Below are positions 35,686 through 44,592 of a stretch of DNA of 64,000 bases, one piece after another (position 1 is the stretch's first letter; each line of letters starts with the position of its first letter). A program made the translations under genes and the position numbers. Source of the stretch: Lachnospiraceae bacterium P6A3 (GTDB lineage: Bacteria > Bacillota > Clostridia > Lachnospirales > Lachnospiraceae); the NCBI GenBank assembly GCA_000702085.1, contig JNKP01000007.1:115760-179759 (forward strand), in the 5' to 3' direction. The notes below the pieces were generated by a model, which did no database searches, had not been told where the DNA came from, and worked only from the letters and a program-made list of their open reading frames with translations.

Positions 35686-36720
35686 TTAGTCTTTCTTCAG
35701 GCGGGTGGTTCCCTTTTCGACGATCTCGCCCTTGAACACGGTCTTTTTGGGCATTTCTTCACCGGAGAGAACTCCCATGAGAATGGATGTAAGATGCTTG
35801 CACAAAGTTTCGACTTTGTTATCTATGGATGTGATCTCGGGATCACAGCAGTTTGTGAGCATTGAATTGTTGTATCCGATGACGGCAAATTCTTCGGGAA
35901 GCTTATATCCCCTGGACTGAGCGTATTTTACGGCACTGAGAGCCAGGGTGTCATCGGAAGCCACTACCGCACTGAACTTGAGACCTGCGGATGCGGTTTT
36001 CTCAAGCTGGGAGGACATTCCGTGCACGTCTTCGTTGGATCCGTCGAAATACTGGAACTGTCTTTCAGTAACCTTAATTCCGGAATCCTCCATCGCATCT
36101 CTGAATCCTCTTTCCTTGAGATGAGCGGAATAGGAATTTGCATTGTAAAAATACAGTACGTCCCTGAAACCGGATTCAACAAGCTTTCTTGTGGCTCTGT
36201 ATACGCTGTCGTGGTCGTCGGAGCTTACACAGTAGATATTATCGCCCTCGACCTCTGCGTTCAGCAGCATTACGGGGACTTTTTCCGAAGCGTTTATTAT
36301 GTATTTGTTATCGCATGCATCGGGATATACGAAGTGGGAACCGACAAAGATGATGCCGTCCACTTTTTTACTGATGAGAAGGTCGATAGCCGCTTTTTTG
36401 TCCTTTAACTCATAACCTGTGCAGCATAAAAGAGAGTCATAGCCGTTTGCCCTGAGTTCTTCTTCAAAATAGTAGATTGCCTTGGCAAGATACAGGTCGG
36501 ATGAGTCGGCTGTAAGGATACCGATGGTTTTCATGGTATTAAGTCCCAGGCCTCTGGCGAAAGCATTGGGGGTATAGCCGGTCTCTTTGATGGCGGCCAT
36601 TACCTTTTTGCGGGTATTATCGCTTACGTTGCTGGAATTGTTCAGGACTCTTGAGACCGTAGCGATGGAAACACCTGCTTTTTCCGATATGTCATAAATT
36701 GTAACTGTACGTTCTTTCAC
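35686..36720 (-). CDS. LacI-family regulator of uronate genes
   Basis: A 344-residue LacI/GalR-type repressor: N-terminal helix-turn-helix TIYDISEKAGVSIATVSRVLNNS with hinge helix TGYTPNAFARGL, then a periplasmic-binding-protein-like sensor domain (about 60-335). Position directly before uxaC suggests it senses a uronate or a downstream sugar acid such as 2-keto-3-deoxygluconate. It is the first gene of the operon, so it is likely autoregulated. The promoter at 36772-36800 and a cre site at 36752-36765 lie just upstream. Confidence 0.92.
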   Translation of the reverse strand: MKERTVTIYDISEKAGVSIATVSRVLNNSSNVSDNTRKKVMAAIKETGYTPNAFARGLGLNTMKTIGILTADSSDLYLAKAIYYFEEELRANGYDSLLCCTGYELKDKKAAIDLLISKKVDGIIFVGSHFVYPDACDNKYIINASEKVPVMLLNAEVEGDNIYCVSSDDHDSVYRATRKLVESGFRDVLYFYNANSYSAHLKERGFRDAMEDSGIKVTERQFQYFDGSNEDVHGMSSQLEKTASAGLKFSAVVASDDTLALSAVKYAQSRGYKLPEEFAVIGYNNSMLTNCCDPEITSIDNKVETLCKHLTSILMGVLSGEEMPKKTVFKGEIVEKGTTRLKKD

Positions 36721-36751
36721 GGCTCCTCCGTACTCTTAAAGGCATGTTTTC

Positions 36752-36765
36752 TGAAAGCGGTTACA
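36752..36765. promoter_or_regulatory. Catabolite-responsive element (cre) candidate
   Basis: TGAAAGCGGTTACA matches the cre consensus TGWNANCGNTNNCA at every fixed position. It begins within one or two bases of the predicted transcription start of the regulator-uxaC operon, a position where CcpA would block the polymerase. It could also be bound by the operon's own LacI-type protein, because the two kinds of site are similar. Confidence 0.6.
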
Positions 36766-36771
36766 CAGGTG

Positions 36772-36800
36772 ATTATAGATAAACATTGTTATGAATTCAA
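36772..36800 (-). promoter_or_regulatory. Promoter of the LacI-regulator/uxaC operon
   Basis: Minus strand: -35 TTGAAT (36795-36800), 17-base spacer, -10 TATAAT (36772-36777). Confidence 0.7.
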
Positions 36801-36825
36801 GGGTTTGCTAAAATACCCTTTTTCA

Positions 36826-36854
36826 TTGAAACCGCCCCCCGTATCTGTTAAAAT
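36826..36854 (+). promoter_or_regulatory. Promoter of secA
   Basis: -35 TTGAAA (36826-36831), 17-base spacer, -10 TAAAAT (36849-36854), 27 bases before the ATG. Confidence 0.65.
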
Positions 36855-36881
36855 ATGCTGATGTGAGGTAAAAGGCATATT

Positions 36882-39458
36882 ATGAAACTGACAGAGAAAT
36901 TATTCGGAACTCATTCCGATCACGAACTTAAAAGAATCAATCCGATCGTAGACAAGATCGAGAGTTTAAGGCCCGAAATGCAGGCTCTTTCCGATGAAGA
37001 GCTGAAGGCAAAGACCCCTTGGTTTAAGGAACGTCTCGAAAAGGGTGAGACCCTTGATGATATACTTCCCGAAGCATTTGCCGTAGTAAGAGAAGCGGCA
37101 AAGAGAGCCATAGGACTTGAGCACTTCAGGGTACAGCTTATCGGTGGTATCGTGCTCCATCAGGGCAGAATCGCCGAGATGAGAACCGGTGAAGGTAAAA
37201 CCCTTGTTTCCACCTGTCCCGCATATCTCAATGCGCTTACCGGAAAGGGTGTTCATATCGTAACGGTCAACGACTATCTGGCTAACCGTGACGCAGAGTG
37301 GATGGGCGAGGTTCACAGATTCCTCGGCCTTACCGTCGGTGTTGTTTTGAACTCCATGAATTCGGAGGAGAGGCAGCAGGCGTATAACTGCGATATTACT
37401 TATGTAACCAATAACGAGCTGGGCTTTGATTACCTCAGAGATAACATGGCCATCTATAAGAAACAGCTCGTTTTGAGAAACCTTAACTTCTGTATCATCG
37501 ACGAGGTTGACTCCGTTCTTATCGACGAAGCCAGAACTCCTCTCATCATATCCGGACAGAGCGGCAAATCCACCGCACTGTATGAGATGTGCGATCTCCT
37601 TGCAAGACAGCTCAAGCGCGGAGATGATGTCAAAGAGCTTTCCAAGATGGATGCCATCATGGGTATAACCCAGGAAGAGACCGGAGATTTCGTTGTTAAC
37701 GAGAAGGACAAGATCGTTAACCTTACCGAGGCCGGAACCGCAAGGGTAGAGCAGTTCTTCCATATTGAAAACCTTTCCGATCCAGAGAATACGGAGATCA
37801 ACCACAATATCATCCTTGCTCTCAGAGCACATAACCTTATGCACAAGGACCAGGATTATGTTGTTAAGGATGATCAGATCCTTATAGTAGACGAATTTAC
37901 CGGACGTATCATGCCCGGAAGAAGATTCTCCGATGGTCTCCATCAGGCCATCGAAGCTAAAGAGCATGTAAAGGTTAAGCGCGAGTCCAAGACTCTTGCC
38001 ACCATTACTTTCCAGAACTTCTTTAACCTCTTCGAGAAAAAGTCCGGTATGACCGGTACCGCTCTTACCGAGGAAGCGGAGTTCAGGGAGATCTACGGAA
38101 TGGATGTTATCACCATTCCCACCAACAAGCCCGTTATCAGAAAAGACCTTCAGGATGCGGTTTATAAGACCAAAAGAGAGAAGCTCAATGCCATCCTTCA
38201 GGCTACCCAGGAAGCTCATGCAAAGGGACAGCCTGTTCTTATCGGTACCATCAACATCGATGCATCCGAGGAACTCAGCAGGATGTTCAATAAAGCAGGA
38301 ATCAAGCATGAAGTCCTGAACGCAAAGTTCCATGAAAGAGAAGCTGAGATCGTTGCTCAGGCAGGTATCCACGGAAATGTTACCATCGCAACCAATATGG
38401 CGGGCCGTGGTACCGATATTAAGCTTGACGAAGAAGCACTTGCAGCCGGAGGACTTAAGATCATCGGTACTGAGCGTCACGAATCAAGACGTATCGATAA
38501 CCAGCTCCGCGGACGTTCCGGACGTCAGGGTGATCCCGGTGAATCCAAGTTCTATATTTCGCTTGAAGACGATCTGATGAGACTCTTCGGCTCCGAGAGA
38601 CTTATCTCCATGTTCAATGCTCTCGGCATTCCCGAGGGACAGGAGATCGAGCATAAGGCACTTACCGGTGCAATCGAGTCCGCTCAGAAGAAGATCGAGT
38701 CCAACAACTTCGGAATCCGTAAAAATCTCCTCGAATATGACCGCGTAATGAGCGAGCAGAGAGAGATTATATATGAAGAGAGACGCAAGGTTCTCGACGG
38801 AGAGAGCATGCGTGATTATATCTACAAGATGATCACCGATATTGTCGAGAGAAGCGTCGATATCTGTATCAACGATGATGTCAGTCCCGAGAACTGGGAT
38901 TTCGGTGAGCTCAACGAGCTCCTCCTTCCCATCATTCCTCTTGAGCCCGTTACCGGCGAGAGAATGAGCAAGCTCAAAAAGAACAGCATCAAGCAGACTC
39001 TCAAGGAAGAGGCGGTAAAACTCTATGAGTCCAAGGAAGCCGAATTCCCCGAGCCCGAGCAGATCCGTGAAGTAGAGCGTGTAATCCTTCTCCGTGTCAT
39101 CGACCGTAAGTGGATGGGCCATATTGACGATATGGCAATAATGGAACAGGGCGCAGGTCTTGCTTCCTACGGACAGAAGGATCCTCTTATCGAATACAGA
39201 AACCAGAGCTATGCAATGTTTGACGAGCTCATCCAGAATATTCAGGAAGAGACCGTCAAGATGCTCATGCATATCAAGGTTGAACAGAAGGTTGAGCGTG
39301 AACAGGTGGCGCAGGTCACCGGAACCAACAAGGATGATTCCGGCCCGAGAGCTCCCAAGCAGAGAGCAGCCCAGAAGGTATATCCCAACGATCCCTGCCC
39401 CTGCGGAAGCGGCAAGAAGTTCAAGGCCTGCCACGGAAGACCCGGCATGAAGCTCTGA
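36882..39458 (+). CDS. secA: Preprotein translocase ATPase SecA
   Basis: The motor that drives unfolded preproteins through SecYEG. The 858-residue protein has Walker A MRTGEGKT (GEGKT at 103-107), the DEAD-type Walker [28 protein letters not shown], the second ATPase half with [10 protein letters not shown] and [10 protein letters not shown], the helical scaffold, and a C-terminal zinc finger [14 protein letters not shown] that contacts SecB-like partners or phospholipids. It is somewhat longer than B. subtilis SecA (about 840). The Shine-Dalgarno GAGGTAAAAGG is well placed. A single prominent secA is in view; a SecA2 elsewhere cannot be excluded. Confidence 0.97.
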   Translation: MKLTEKLFGTHSDHELKRINPIVDKIESLRPEMQALSDEELKAKTPWFKERLEKGETLDDILPEAFAVVREAAKRAIGLEHFRVQLIGGIVLHQGRIAEMRTGEGKTLVSTCPAYLNALTGKGVHIVTVNDYLANRDAEWMGEVHRFLGLTVGVVLNSMNSEERQQAYNCDITYVTNNELGFDYLRDNMAIYKKQLVLRNLNFCIIDEVDSVLIDEARTPLIISGQSGKSTALYEMCDLLARQLKRGDDVKELSKMDAIMGITQEETGDFVVNEKDKIVNLTEAGTARVEQFFHIENLSDPENTEINHNIILALRAHNLMHKDQDYVVKDDQILIVDEFTGRIMPGRRFSDGLHQAIEAKEHVKVKRESKTLATITFQNFFNLFEKKSGMTGTALTEEAEFREIYGMDVITIPTNKPVIRKDLQDAVYKTKREKLNAILQATQEAHAKGQPVLIGTINIDASEELSRMFNKAGIKHEVLNAKFHEREAEIVAQAGIHGNVTIATNMAGRGTDIKLDEEALAAGGLKIIGTERHESRRIDNQLRGRSGRQGDPGESKFYISLEDDLMRLFGSERLISMFNALGIPEGQEIEHKALTGAIESAQKKIESNNFGIRKNLLEYDRVMSEQREIIYEERRKVLDGESMRDYIYKMITDIVERSVDICINDDVSPENWDFGELNELLLPIIPLEPVTGERMSKLKKNSIKQTLKEEAVKLYESKEAEFPEPEQIREVERVILLRVIDRKWMGHIDDMAIMEQGAGLASYGQKDPLIEYRNQSYAMFDELIQNIQEETVKMLMHIKVEQKVEREQVAQVTGTNKDDSGPRAPKQRAAQKVYPNDPCPCGSGKKFKACHGRPGMKL

Positions 39459-39512
39459 CAAGCTTTTCGGAAAACGCAGCTGATGTATTATTTTTCGGAA
39501 AGTGTGGGTTAA

Positions 39513-40652
39513 ATGGTAGAACTTGATCAGATTAAACAGGAGATTCTTGCATACAAAGCTCCCCTTGCGGAGGTAAAAGAATCCCTCAGCCTTGAAGACA
39601 AGGCCAAGAAAATAGAAGAGCTCGAAAGAGAAATGGAAGCTCCCGGATTCTGGGACGATCCCGACAGGGCCAATTCCAAGATGAAAGAGCTCAAGAATAT
39701 GAAAGATACCAGAGACCTGGTTAAGAGTCTCGAAACCGGTATTGATGACATTCTTACTCTTGTGGAGATGGGAAATGAAGAGGAAGATGAATCCCTCATT
39801 CCCGAGGCAAAAGAGGAACTTGAGAATTTTGTCACCAGATTTGAAGAGCTCAGACTCTCGACTCTTCTTTCGGGTGAATATGATGATTCCGATGCAATCG
39901 TCGAGCTTAATGCCGGTGCCGGCGGTACCGAGAGCTGTGACTGGTGCGGAATGCTTTTCCGTATGTATTCCAAGTGGGCAGACAAGAAGGGGCTTAAGCT
40001 TGAAGTCCTCGACATGCTGGACGGCGACGAAGCGGGTATCAAATCCGTTTCCTTCCAGGTAAGCGGCGACAATGCATACGGATACTTAAAGAGTGAAAAG
40101 GGTGTTCACAGACTTGTAAGAATATCCCCCTTCAATGCACAGGCAAAGCGTCAGACATCATTTGTATCCTGCATGGTAATGCCTGTCATTCCTCAGAACA
40201 ACGATATTGTCATTGAGGATAAGGATCTTCGCATCGATACCTATCGAAGCAGCGGTGCCGGCGGTCAGCATATCAACAAGACCTCTTCGGCAATCCGTAT
40301 CACACATATCCCTACCGGTATCGTTGTAACCTGTCAGAATGAGAGAAGCCAGTTCCAGAACAAGGACAAAGCATTCGAAATGCTCCGTGCAAAACTCTTT
40401 GAACTCAAACAGGAAGAGGAAGAAGCCAAGAGCAAGGGTATTGCGGGTGATATCAAAGATATTGCCTGGGGTAATCAGATAAGAAGCTATTTCCTGCAGC
40501 CTTATACCATGGTTACAGACAAACGAACCGGATACAAGACTTCCGATGCACTCGGAGTTCTTGACGGAAAACTTGATCAGTTCATCGTAAGCTTCCTTAA
40601 ATGGAAGAGCTCCGGCGGAGAAGAAGTCGGCGGAGATGACGAAGAAGTTTGA
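39513..40652 (+). CDS. prfB: Peptide chain release factor 2, no programmed frameshift
   Basis: Releases peptides at UGA and UAA. The 379-residue protein has the RF2 stop-recognition tripeptide SPF (205-207) and the catalytic GGQ (250-252) in SSGAGGQHINKTSSAIR. Most bacterial prfB genes need a +1 frameshift at an in-frame UGA near codon 25; here the equivalent stretch (ESLSLEDK, residues 23-30) is read straight through, with CTT-GAA where CTT-TGA would be. The gene is thus continuous and lacks the autoregulatory frameshift. It follows secA by 54 bases, a common bacterial order, but the Shine-Dalgarno is weak. Confidence 0.95.
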   Translation: MVELDQIKQEILAYKAPLAEVKESLSLEDKAKKIEELEREMEAPGFWDDPDRANSKMKELKNMKDTRDLVKSLETGIDDILTLVEMGNEEEDESLIPEAKEELENFVTRFEELRLSTLLSGEYDDSDAIVELNAGAGGTESCDWCGMLFRMYSKWADKKGLKLEVLDMLDGDEAGIKSVSFQVSGDNAYGYLKSEKGVHRLVRISPFNAQAKRQTSFVSCMVMPVIPQNNDIVIEDKDLRIDTYRSSGAGGQHINKTSSAIRITHIPTGIVVTCQNERSQFQNKDKAFEMLRAKLFELKQEEEEAKSKGIAGDIKDIAWGNQIRSYFLQPYTMVTDKRTGYKTSDALGVLDGKLDQFIVSFLKWKSSGGEEVGGDDEEV

Positions 40653-40684
40653 TGATCAATCCATATGCATGGGGGTTATAGCAT

Positions 40685-41782
40685 ATGACCAAAATATCTA
40701 CATCTAAACTTAAGCCCGGAATGGTCGTCGGCAGTGACGTACTTAACTACGACAACAAAACGATCATAGCAAAGGGAACAAAGCTGTCTCAGACCCTGAT
40801 CACCAGGCTTGAGCTCTATGGAATCCTCAGCATATATGTTGATGATGAGATCAAGGACAGTGCACCTGCGCAGGGGTCTGCACAGGAAAAACCGGACGAC
40901 AGAGAACCTTCCCATTTCGAGAAATTAAGGGACAGCGAACTTTTCAAAGAGTTCCAGGCCGACTACGAAGAAGGAAGAAAATCACTGGAATTCCACGTCA
41001 GTGAGATGGTCGACAAGAACGTTGAGGTCGATCCCATACTTCTGCTTGAAAAGCCTCTCGATATGATCTCCAAGGCGGGATCCAGAGTATCGGTTATTGA
41101 CATGCTTCATGCCATGAGAGGATTCGATGATTCCACATTCGCTCACTGTATGAACGTAGCTCTTCTGAACTATGTCGTATCGGGATGGCTCAGGTGGAGC
41201 AAAGCTGACCAGGAAATGGCAATGATGGCCGGAATCCTGTTTGATATCGGAAAACTGAAAGTATCAAGAGATGTCCTCAATAAGAAGACTCCTCTTACCG
41301 ATGATGAGAGAAAAGAGATCAAACGTCATGCCGAGTACGGATATCAGATACTCAAGGACAGAGATCTTCCCGACCATATTAAGAGCACTGCCATCATGCA
41401 TCATGAGAGATTTGACGGAAGCGGTTATCCTCTGAAACTTCATGGTGACAGGGTTGATCTTTTTGCAAGACTTACCGCCGTATGCGATGTATATGATGCC
41501 ATGACCAGTGCAAGAGTATACAGAGGTCCCATTTGTCCTTTCAGAGTTGTTGAGATATTCGAAGACGAGGGACTCGAGAAGTACGATCCCGATATCATAA
41601 TGACATTCCTCAAGAATGTTACCTATACATATATCCAGAACGCATGCAGACTTTCCGACGGACGAGAGGGAACGATCATAATGCTCAATCCCGGCGAATA
41701 TTCAAGACCCGTCGTAAAATGCGGAAATGAGTTCATTGATCTCAATAAGCACAAGGAACTCAGAATAGAAGACCTTCACTGA
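40685..41782 (+). CDS. HD-GYP-family protein with altered HD pair
   Basis: A 365-residue protein of the cyclic-di-GMP phosphodiesterase class. Residues 1-55 form a DUF3391-like N-terminal domain (KLKPGMVVGSDV), then an acidic linker, and an HD-GYP domain (about 130-330) with H154, H215, H239-H240 and GYP at 247-249. The defining HD pair is F186-D187 (GILFDIGK instead of LLHDIGK), so one metal ligand is missing and activity is doubtful; a binding or regulatory role is possible. It is 32 bases after prfB and ends at a strong terminator. Confidence 0.88.
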   Translation: MTKISTSKLKPGMVVGSDVLNYDNKTIIAKGTKLSQTLITRLELYGILSIYVDDEIKDSAPAQGSAQEKPDDREPSHFEKLRDSELFKEFQADYEEGRKSLEFHVSEMVDKNVEVDPILLLEKPLDMISKAGSRVSVIDMLHAMRGFDDSTFAHCMNVALLNYVVSGWLRWSKADQEMAMMAGILFDIGKLKVSRDVLNKKTPLTDDERKEIKRHAEYGYQILKDRDLPDHIKSTAIMHHERFDGSGYPLKLHGDRVDLFARLTAVCDVYDAMTSARVYRGPICPFRVVEIFEDEGLEKYDPDIIMTFLKNVTYTYIQNACRLSDGREGTIIMLNPGEYSRPVVKCGNEFIDLNKHKELRIEDLH

Positions 41783-41793
41783 CATTATAAATA

Positions 41794-41827
41794 AAAGATC
41801 CGGACGGTTATCGTCCGGATCTTTTTT
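41794..41827. terminator. Bidirectional rho-independent terminator
   Basis: GATCCGGACG-GTTAT-CGTCCGGATC with an A-rich left flank and a T-run on the right. It serves the HD-GYP gene and the convergent DUF975 operon. Confidence 0.9.
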
Positions 41828-41836
41828 GTTCATTTA

Positions 41837-42631
41837 TCAGATTCTCTCATCGATGGGAATGTAATGTCCCGGATTCATGAGGTTAAGGAAAAACAAAGCA
41901 TGTGCCTCTGTAAGTATCGGATATACCCAGCTCAGTCCGATTCCCATGGACAGGATTCCGAGGATGAACATGGGTATAAATCTGAGATCCAGCATAAGGA
42001 GCCTTACTCTGTGGCCTTTGAGCTTTTCCCTCGAAAGGCGGAGAATCTTTGATGCCGGGTATGTGGGAAAATCAAGCTTCATGAAAAAAGCGATTCCGTA
42101 TGTAAGGTGCATATAAAGCGTAGCCGCAAGTGCAAGGATCAGAAATGCTATTGATCCGTACATGCACTCCTTAATTCCCGTAAGTATGTACAGATCCGAA
42201 AGGATGTTGTAGGGGAATGTAAAGATCATGGAAGGGAGCAGTAAAAATGCCGCAATCTTAAACGTCTCGGAAGGATTATCTCTGAAGCCTGCGAAGATAT
42301 CGCTGTTTCCCGCATCTCTTCCGGTAGATATATTCAGATAATAAAGATCCAGGCCGCACAAAAACATCTCCCCTATAATGCTGAGGAAAGCGGCAATCAG
42401 TGTCGAGATGACGGTGAAAGCAATCTGTGCTTCGATGCCCGCATTCAATCCGGAGAAAACAGGAAGCCTGGCAATCATTACGGAAATGATGCTTCCGGAA
42501 TACGAGATAAGATAGAGCCAGATAAAATATGAAAGAGTGATCATCACAGCCGGTCCGAACCTGCCTGCGAGGGCTGACTGTGCACGGTTTTTTAATTCTG
42601 CAGGAGAACGGTATTCAGATTTGTTTGTCAA
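41837..42631 (-). CDS. DUF975-family membrane protein
   Basis: Function unknown. The 264-residue protein begins with the family's short cytoplasmic lead SPAELKNRAQSALAGRFG and has about six membrane helices, with LSREKLKGHRVRLLMLDL before the last pair, a pattern I associate with DUF975. The start is TTG 42631, supported by GGAAGGA 7-8 bases upstream and by coupling: it overlaps the end of the zinc-protein gene by 17 bases. It is last in a three-gene minus-strand operon. Confidence 0.75.
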   Translation of the reverse strand: MTNKSEYRSPAELKNRAQSALAGRFGPAVMITLSYFIWLYLISYSGSIISVMIARLPVFSGLNAGIEAQIAFTVISTLIAAFLSIIGEMFLCGLDLYYLNISTGRDAGNSDIFAGFRDNPSETFKIAAFLLLPSMIFTFPYNILSDLYILTGIKECMYGSIAFLILALAATLYMHLTYGIAFFMKLDFPTYPASKILRLSREKLKGHRVRLLMLDLRFIPMFILGILSMGIGLSWVYPILTEAHALFFLNLMNPGHYIPIDERI

Positions 42632-43106
42632 AATTCATTCCTTCCGTAGCAAGGCTGTGAAGATTCTTCAGGCCTTTCTGATAAGGATTTTTATCGTTTT
42701 TGTAAGCTATCCTGGTAGTGGTGGTTCCGCCGGAAATATAAGTTCTGCCGCACTCGGGACAGATGGCGGTGTGGATGGCAACGGAAGCCTGTAAAACCTT
42801 TCCGCCTTCCTCGGAAGCTTTCGAATATGCATTGGAAACATGCTCCTGCTCGTGAGCCCTGACTCTGGAGCCCGCAGCTGTGGGAGAAATATGCTGAGCC
42901 GATTTGAAAGAAACATTCTCATCGGAGCCGTCCTGGTACTTTCTCTCTTTACAGGTCTGACATTCGGCTTTGTTTACCTTGCCCGGCTGTCCGCTTTTAA
43001 GCGCAGACTCTTCCATGGGGGTAACGTTTGGGCCCGCTATCCTCCTGATCTGAGCGTCACTGTATCCCGGTATTTGATTTCCGATGGCTCCTATGGATAA
43101 ACTCAC
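42615..43106 (-). CDS. SprA-related putative zinc metalloprotein
   Basis: A 163-residue protein resembling the SprA-related/putative metalloprotease family: CQTCKERKYQDGSDENVSFK (C49, C52), a HEQEH motif (H85-H89) in RVRAHEQEHVSNAYSKA, and a second pair CPECG (C116, C119). HExxH-like spacing here is H-E-x-E-H, so catalysis is not certain; zinc binding is likely. No signal peptide is visible. The start is GTG 43106, 8 bases after GGAGG, overlapping the upstream stop as GTGA. Confidence 0.72.
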   Translation of the reverse strand: MSLSIGAIGNQIPGYSDAQIRRIAGPNVTPMEESALKSGQPGKVNKAECQTCKERKYQDGSDENVSFKSAQHISPTAAGSRVRAHEQEHVSNAYSKASEEGGKVLQASVAIHTAICPECGRTYISGGTTTTRIAYKNDKNPYQKGLKNLHSLATEGMNFDKQI

Positions 43107-43477
43107 AGGCTTTTTCCTCCGGCAAAATACGGAATATCGGGCATTTCCATTCCGTAAGCTTCATACATCCTTCTGACCTGCTCCGCAGCGGAAGGATCCG
43201 TCAAGAACCAGTATATTGCTATGGTTACGGTTATGATTCCCGCAGTCATACCTATGATCGATAAAGTAAGACCGTATTTAGAGGTACTGGAACGCTCCAT
43301 ACCGGGCTTTTTGCCCAATGCGGAAAAAAGAATTCCCAAAGCGCCCGCGGGGATACTTAATACACCCGTACAGAGTAAAACCAAAGAAATTATCCCTGCC
43401 ACCAGGGAAGCCGTATCGAAAGCTTTCCTTCCTCTGTCGGGGTTGTAATTGTTATATGTTGAATTTCCTGTGTTCAT
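43103..43477 (-). CDS. Small DUF4190-like membrane protein
   Basis: A 124-residue protein: an N-terminal Asn/Tyr-rich cytoplasmic stretch, two membrane helices (about 23-50 and 67-90) separated by a short loop with KKPGMERSSTSKYG, and a soluble tail. The GIISLVLLCTG/LSIPAGALGILFSALG pattern is that of DUF4190-like proteins, whose function is unknown. It is the first gene of the operon with the SprA-related and DUF975 genes, divergent from ribU. Confidence 0.7.
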   Translation of the reverse strand: MNTGNSTYNNYNPDRGRKAFDTASLVAGIISLVLLCTGVLSIPAGALGILFSALGKKPGMERSSTSKYGLTLSIIGMTAGIITVTIAIYWFLTDPSAAEQVRRMYEAYGMEMPDIPYFAGGKSL

Positions 43478-43525
43478 TGATATCAGACCTTGTTATACCT
43501 TGAATTTATCATTATTTGGGTGCTA

Positions 43526-43554
43526 TTGCAATATAACAGCCCTTGTAATATAAT
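43526..43554 (+). promoter_or_regulatory. Promoter of the ribU riboswitch leader
   Basis: -35 TTGCAA (43526-43531), 17-base spacer, -10 TATAAT (43549-43554). Transcription would start near 43561, directly at the riboswitch. Confidence 0.7.
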
Positions 43555-43564
43555 GCTTTCGTTG

Positions 43565-43673
43565 ACTTCAGGGCAGGGTGAAATTCCCTACTGGCGGTTA
43601 CAGTCCGCGAACCCCTACAGGGGCCGAACCGGTGAGACTCCGGTACCAACGGTACAGTCCGGATGAAAGAAGG
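43565..43673 (+). promoter_or_regulatory. FMN riboswitch (RFN element)
   Basis: All conserved FMN-aptamer segments are present: CTTCAGGGCAGGGTGAAATT at the 5' side, CCCTACTGGCGGT, AGTCCGCGA, the ACCGGTGAGACTCCGGT arm, and AGTCCGGATGAAAGAAG at the 3' side. The closing strand GAAG runs straight into the AGGAGG Shine-Dalgarno (43671-43676) of ribU, and no terminator hairpin follows. FMN binding would therefore be expected to hide the ribosome-binding site, i.e. control of translation initiation. Confidence 0.95.
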
Positions 43674-43683
43674 AGGAATTTAT

Positions 43684-44472
43684 ATGTCTAAGTTTACCGA
43701 TCTGGCAGCCCAGATCACGTCCAACGCTCTGTATGTGGTTAGTTTCCTGATAATCATTGCAGGGCTCTTTGTTTGCTCGGTTATAGCGGAATACATCATC
43801 CGCAAAAGACAGGGAATAACCGATAAAACATCAGCCGCAAGGCGTGCCGCATCAGCCGGTCTTCTTTCCGCCATAGCTGCGGTGCTTATGCTCTTTGAGC
43901 TTCCCATGCCTTTCGCTCCCTCATTTTACAAGCTTGACCTTTCGGAACTTCCCGTAATGATCGGCGCATTTGCTTTCGGTCCTTCCGTCGGTGTTCTTAT
44001 TGAGTTTATCAAGATCATTCTCAAGCTTTTCATGAAGGGAACATCAACCGCATTTGTCGGCGAACTTGCCAATTTCGCGGTAGGTGCATCATATGTGATT
44101 CCTGCGGCTACTCTTTATTATGCTAAAAAGACCAAAAAGAACGCAGCTCTTTCCTGTGTTCTCGGAACGATATGTATCACCGCATTCGGTACGGCATTCA
44201 ATGCACTTTATCTGCTTCCCGCATTTGCCAAGCTTTACGGAATGCCTCTTGAGGTTATTCTTGCCATGGGATCCGAAGTCAATCCCCTTGCAGGAGACAA
44301 TAACATCGTAACTTTCGTTCTTGCCTGCGTTGCACCCCTTAATCTGATCAAAGGAACCGTTAACTCGCTTCTTACTCTTCTCATATACAAGAAGATCAGT
44401 CCGGTTCTTAAGGGGGCCGGAATAGGAGCCGACCTTGTTAAGACCGGAAAAAAAGAAGCTGTTGAAGAATAA
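43684..44472 (+). CDS. ribU: Riboflavin ECF-transporter S component
   Basis: Membrane substrate-binding subunit for riboflavin uptake, working with a shared EcfAA'T energising module encoded elsewhere. The 262-residue protein has about six helices and the RibU pattern FELPMPFAPSFYKLDLSELP followed by GPSVGVLIEFIKIILKL. The start at 43684 is chosen because AGGAGG lies 7 bases upstream; an in-frame ATG at 43663 lies inside the riboswitch. The FMN riboswitch fixes the substrate as riboflavin or a close relative. The cytoplasmic lead between helix 1 and 2 (IRKRQGITDKTSAARR) is slightly longer than usual. Confidence 0.95.
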   Translation: MSKFTDLAAQITSNALYVVSFLIIIAGLFVCSVIAEYIIRKRQGITDKTSAARRAASAGLLSAIAAVLMLFELPMPFAPSFYKLDLSELPVMIGAFAFGPSVGVLIEFIKIILKLFMKGTSTAFVGELANFAVGASYVIPAATLYYAKKTKKNAALSCVLGTICITAFGTAFNALYLLPAFAKLYGMPLEVILAMGSEVNPLAGDNNIVTFVLACVAPLNLIKGTVNSLLTLLIYKKISPVLKGAGIGADLVKTGKKEAVEE

Positions 44473-44496
44473 TATGCAGTGCCCTGAAAGATGATA

Positions 44497-44534
44497 CAAT
44501 GTGCGGTATGCAATGCATGCCGCACATTGTTTTT
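44497..44534 (+). terminator. Rho-independent terminator after ribU
   Basis: CAATGTGCGGTATGC-AAT-GCATGCCGCACATTG (15-bp stem with one G-U) followed by five T. Confidence 0.9.
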
Positions 44535-44592
44535 ATATGTCCGAATGTGCTATTTTATTATCCGTACCGGAATCCGTTAAGGGAGTTTAGGA

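Noticed and set aside
36966..38480. Open frame of 504 codons on the minus strand inside secA
   Set aside because: Antisense shadow of secA: no Shine-Dalgarno, no recognisable domain, and the plus-strand product is a complete SecA.
39560..39620. Programmed +1 frameshift site in prfB
   Set aside because: The reading frame is continuous and no in-frame TGA is present at the equivalent position.
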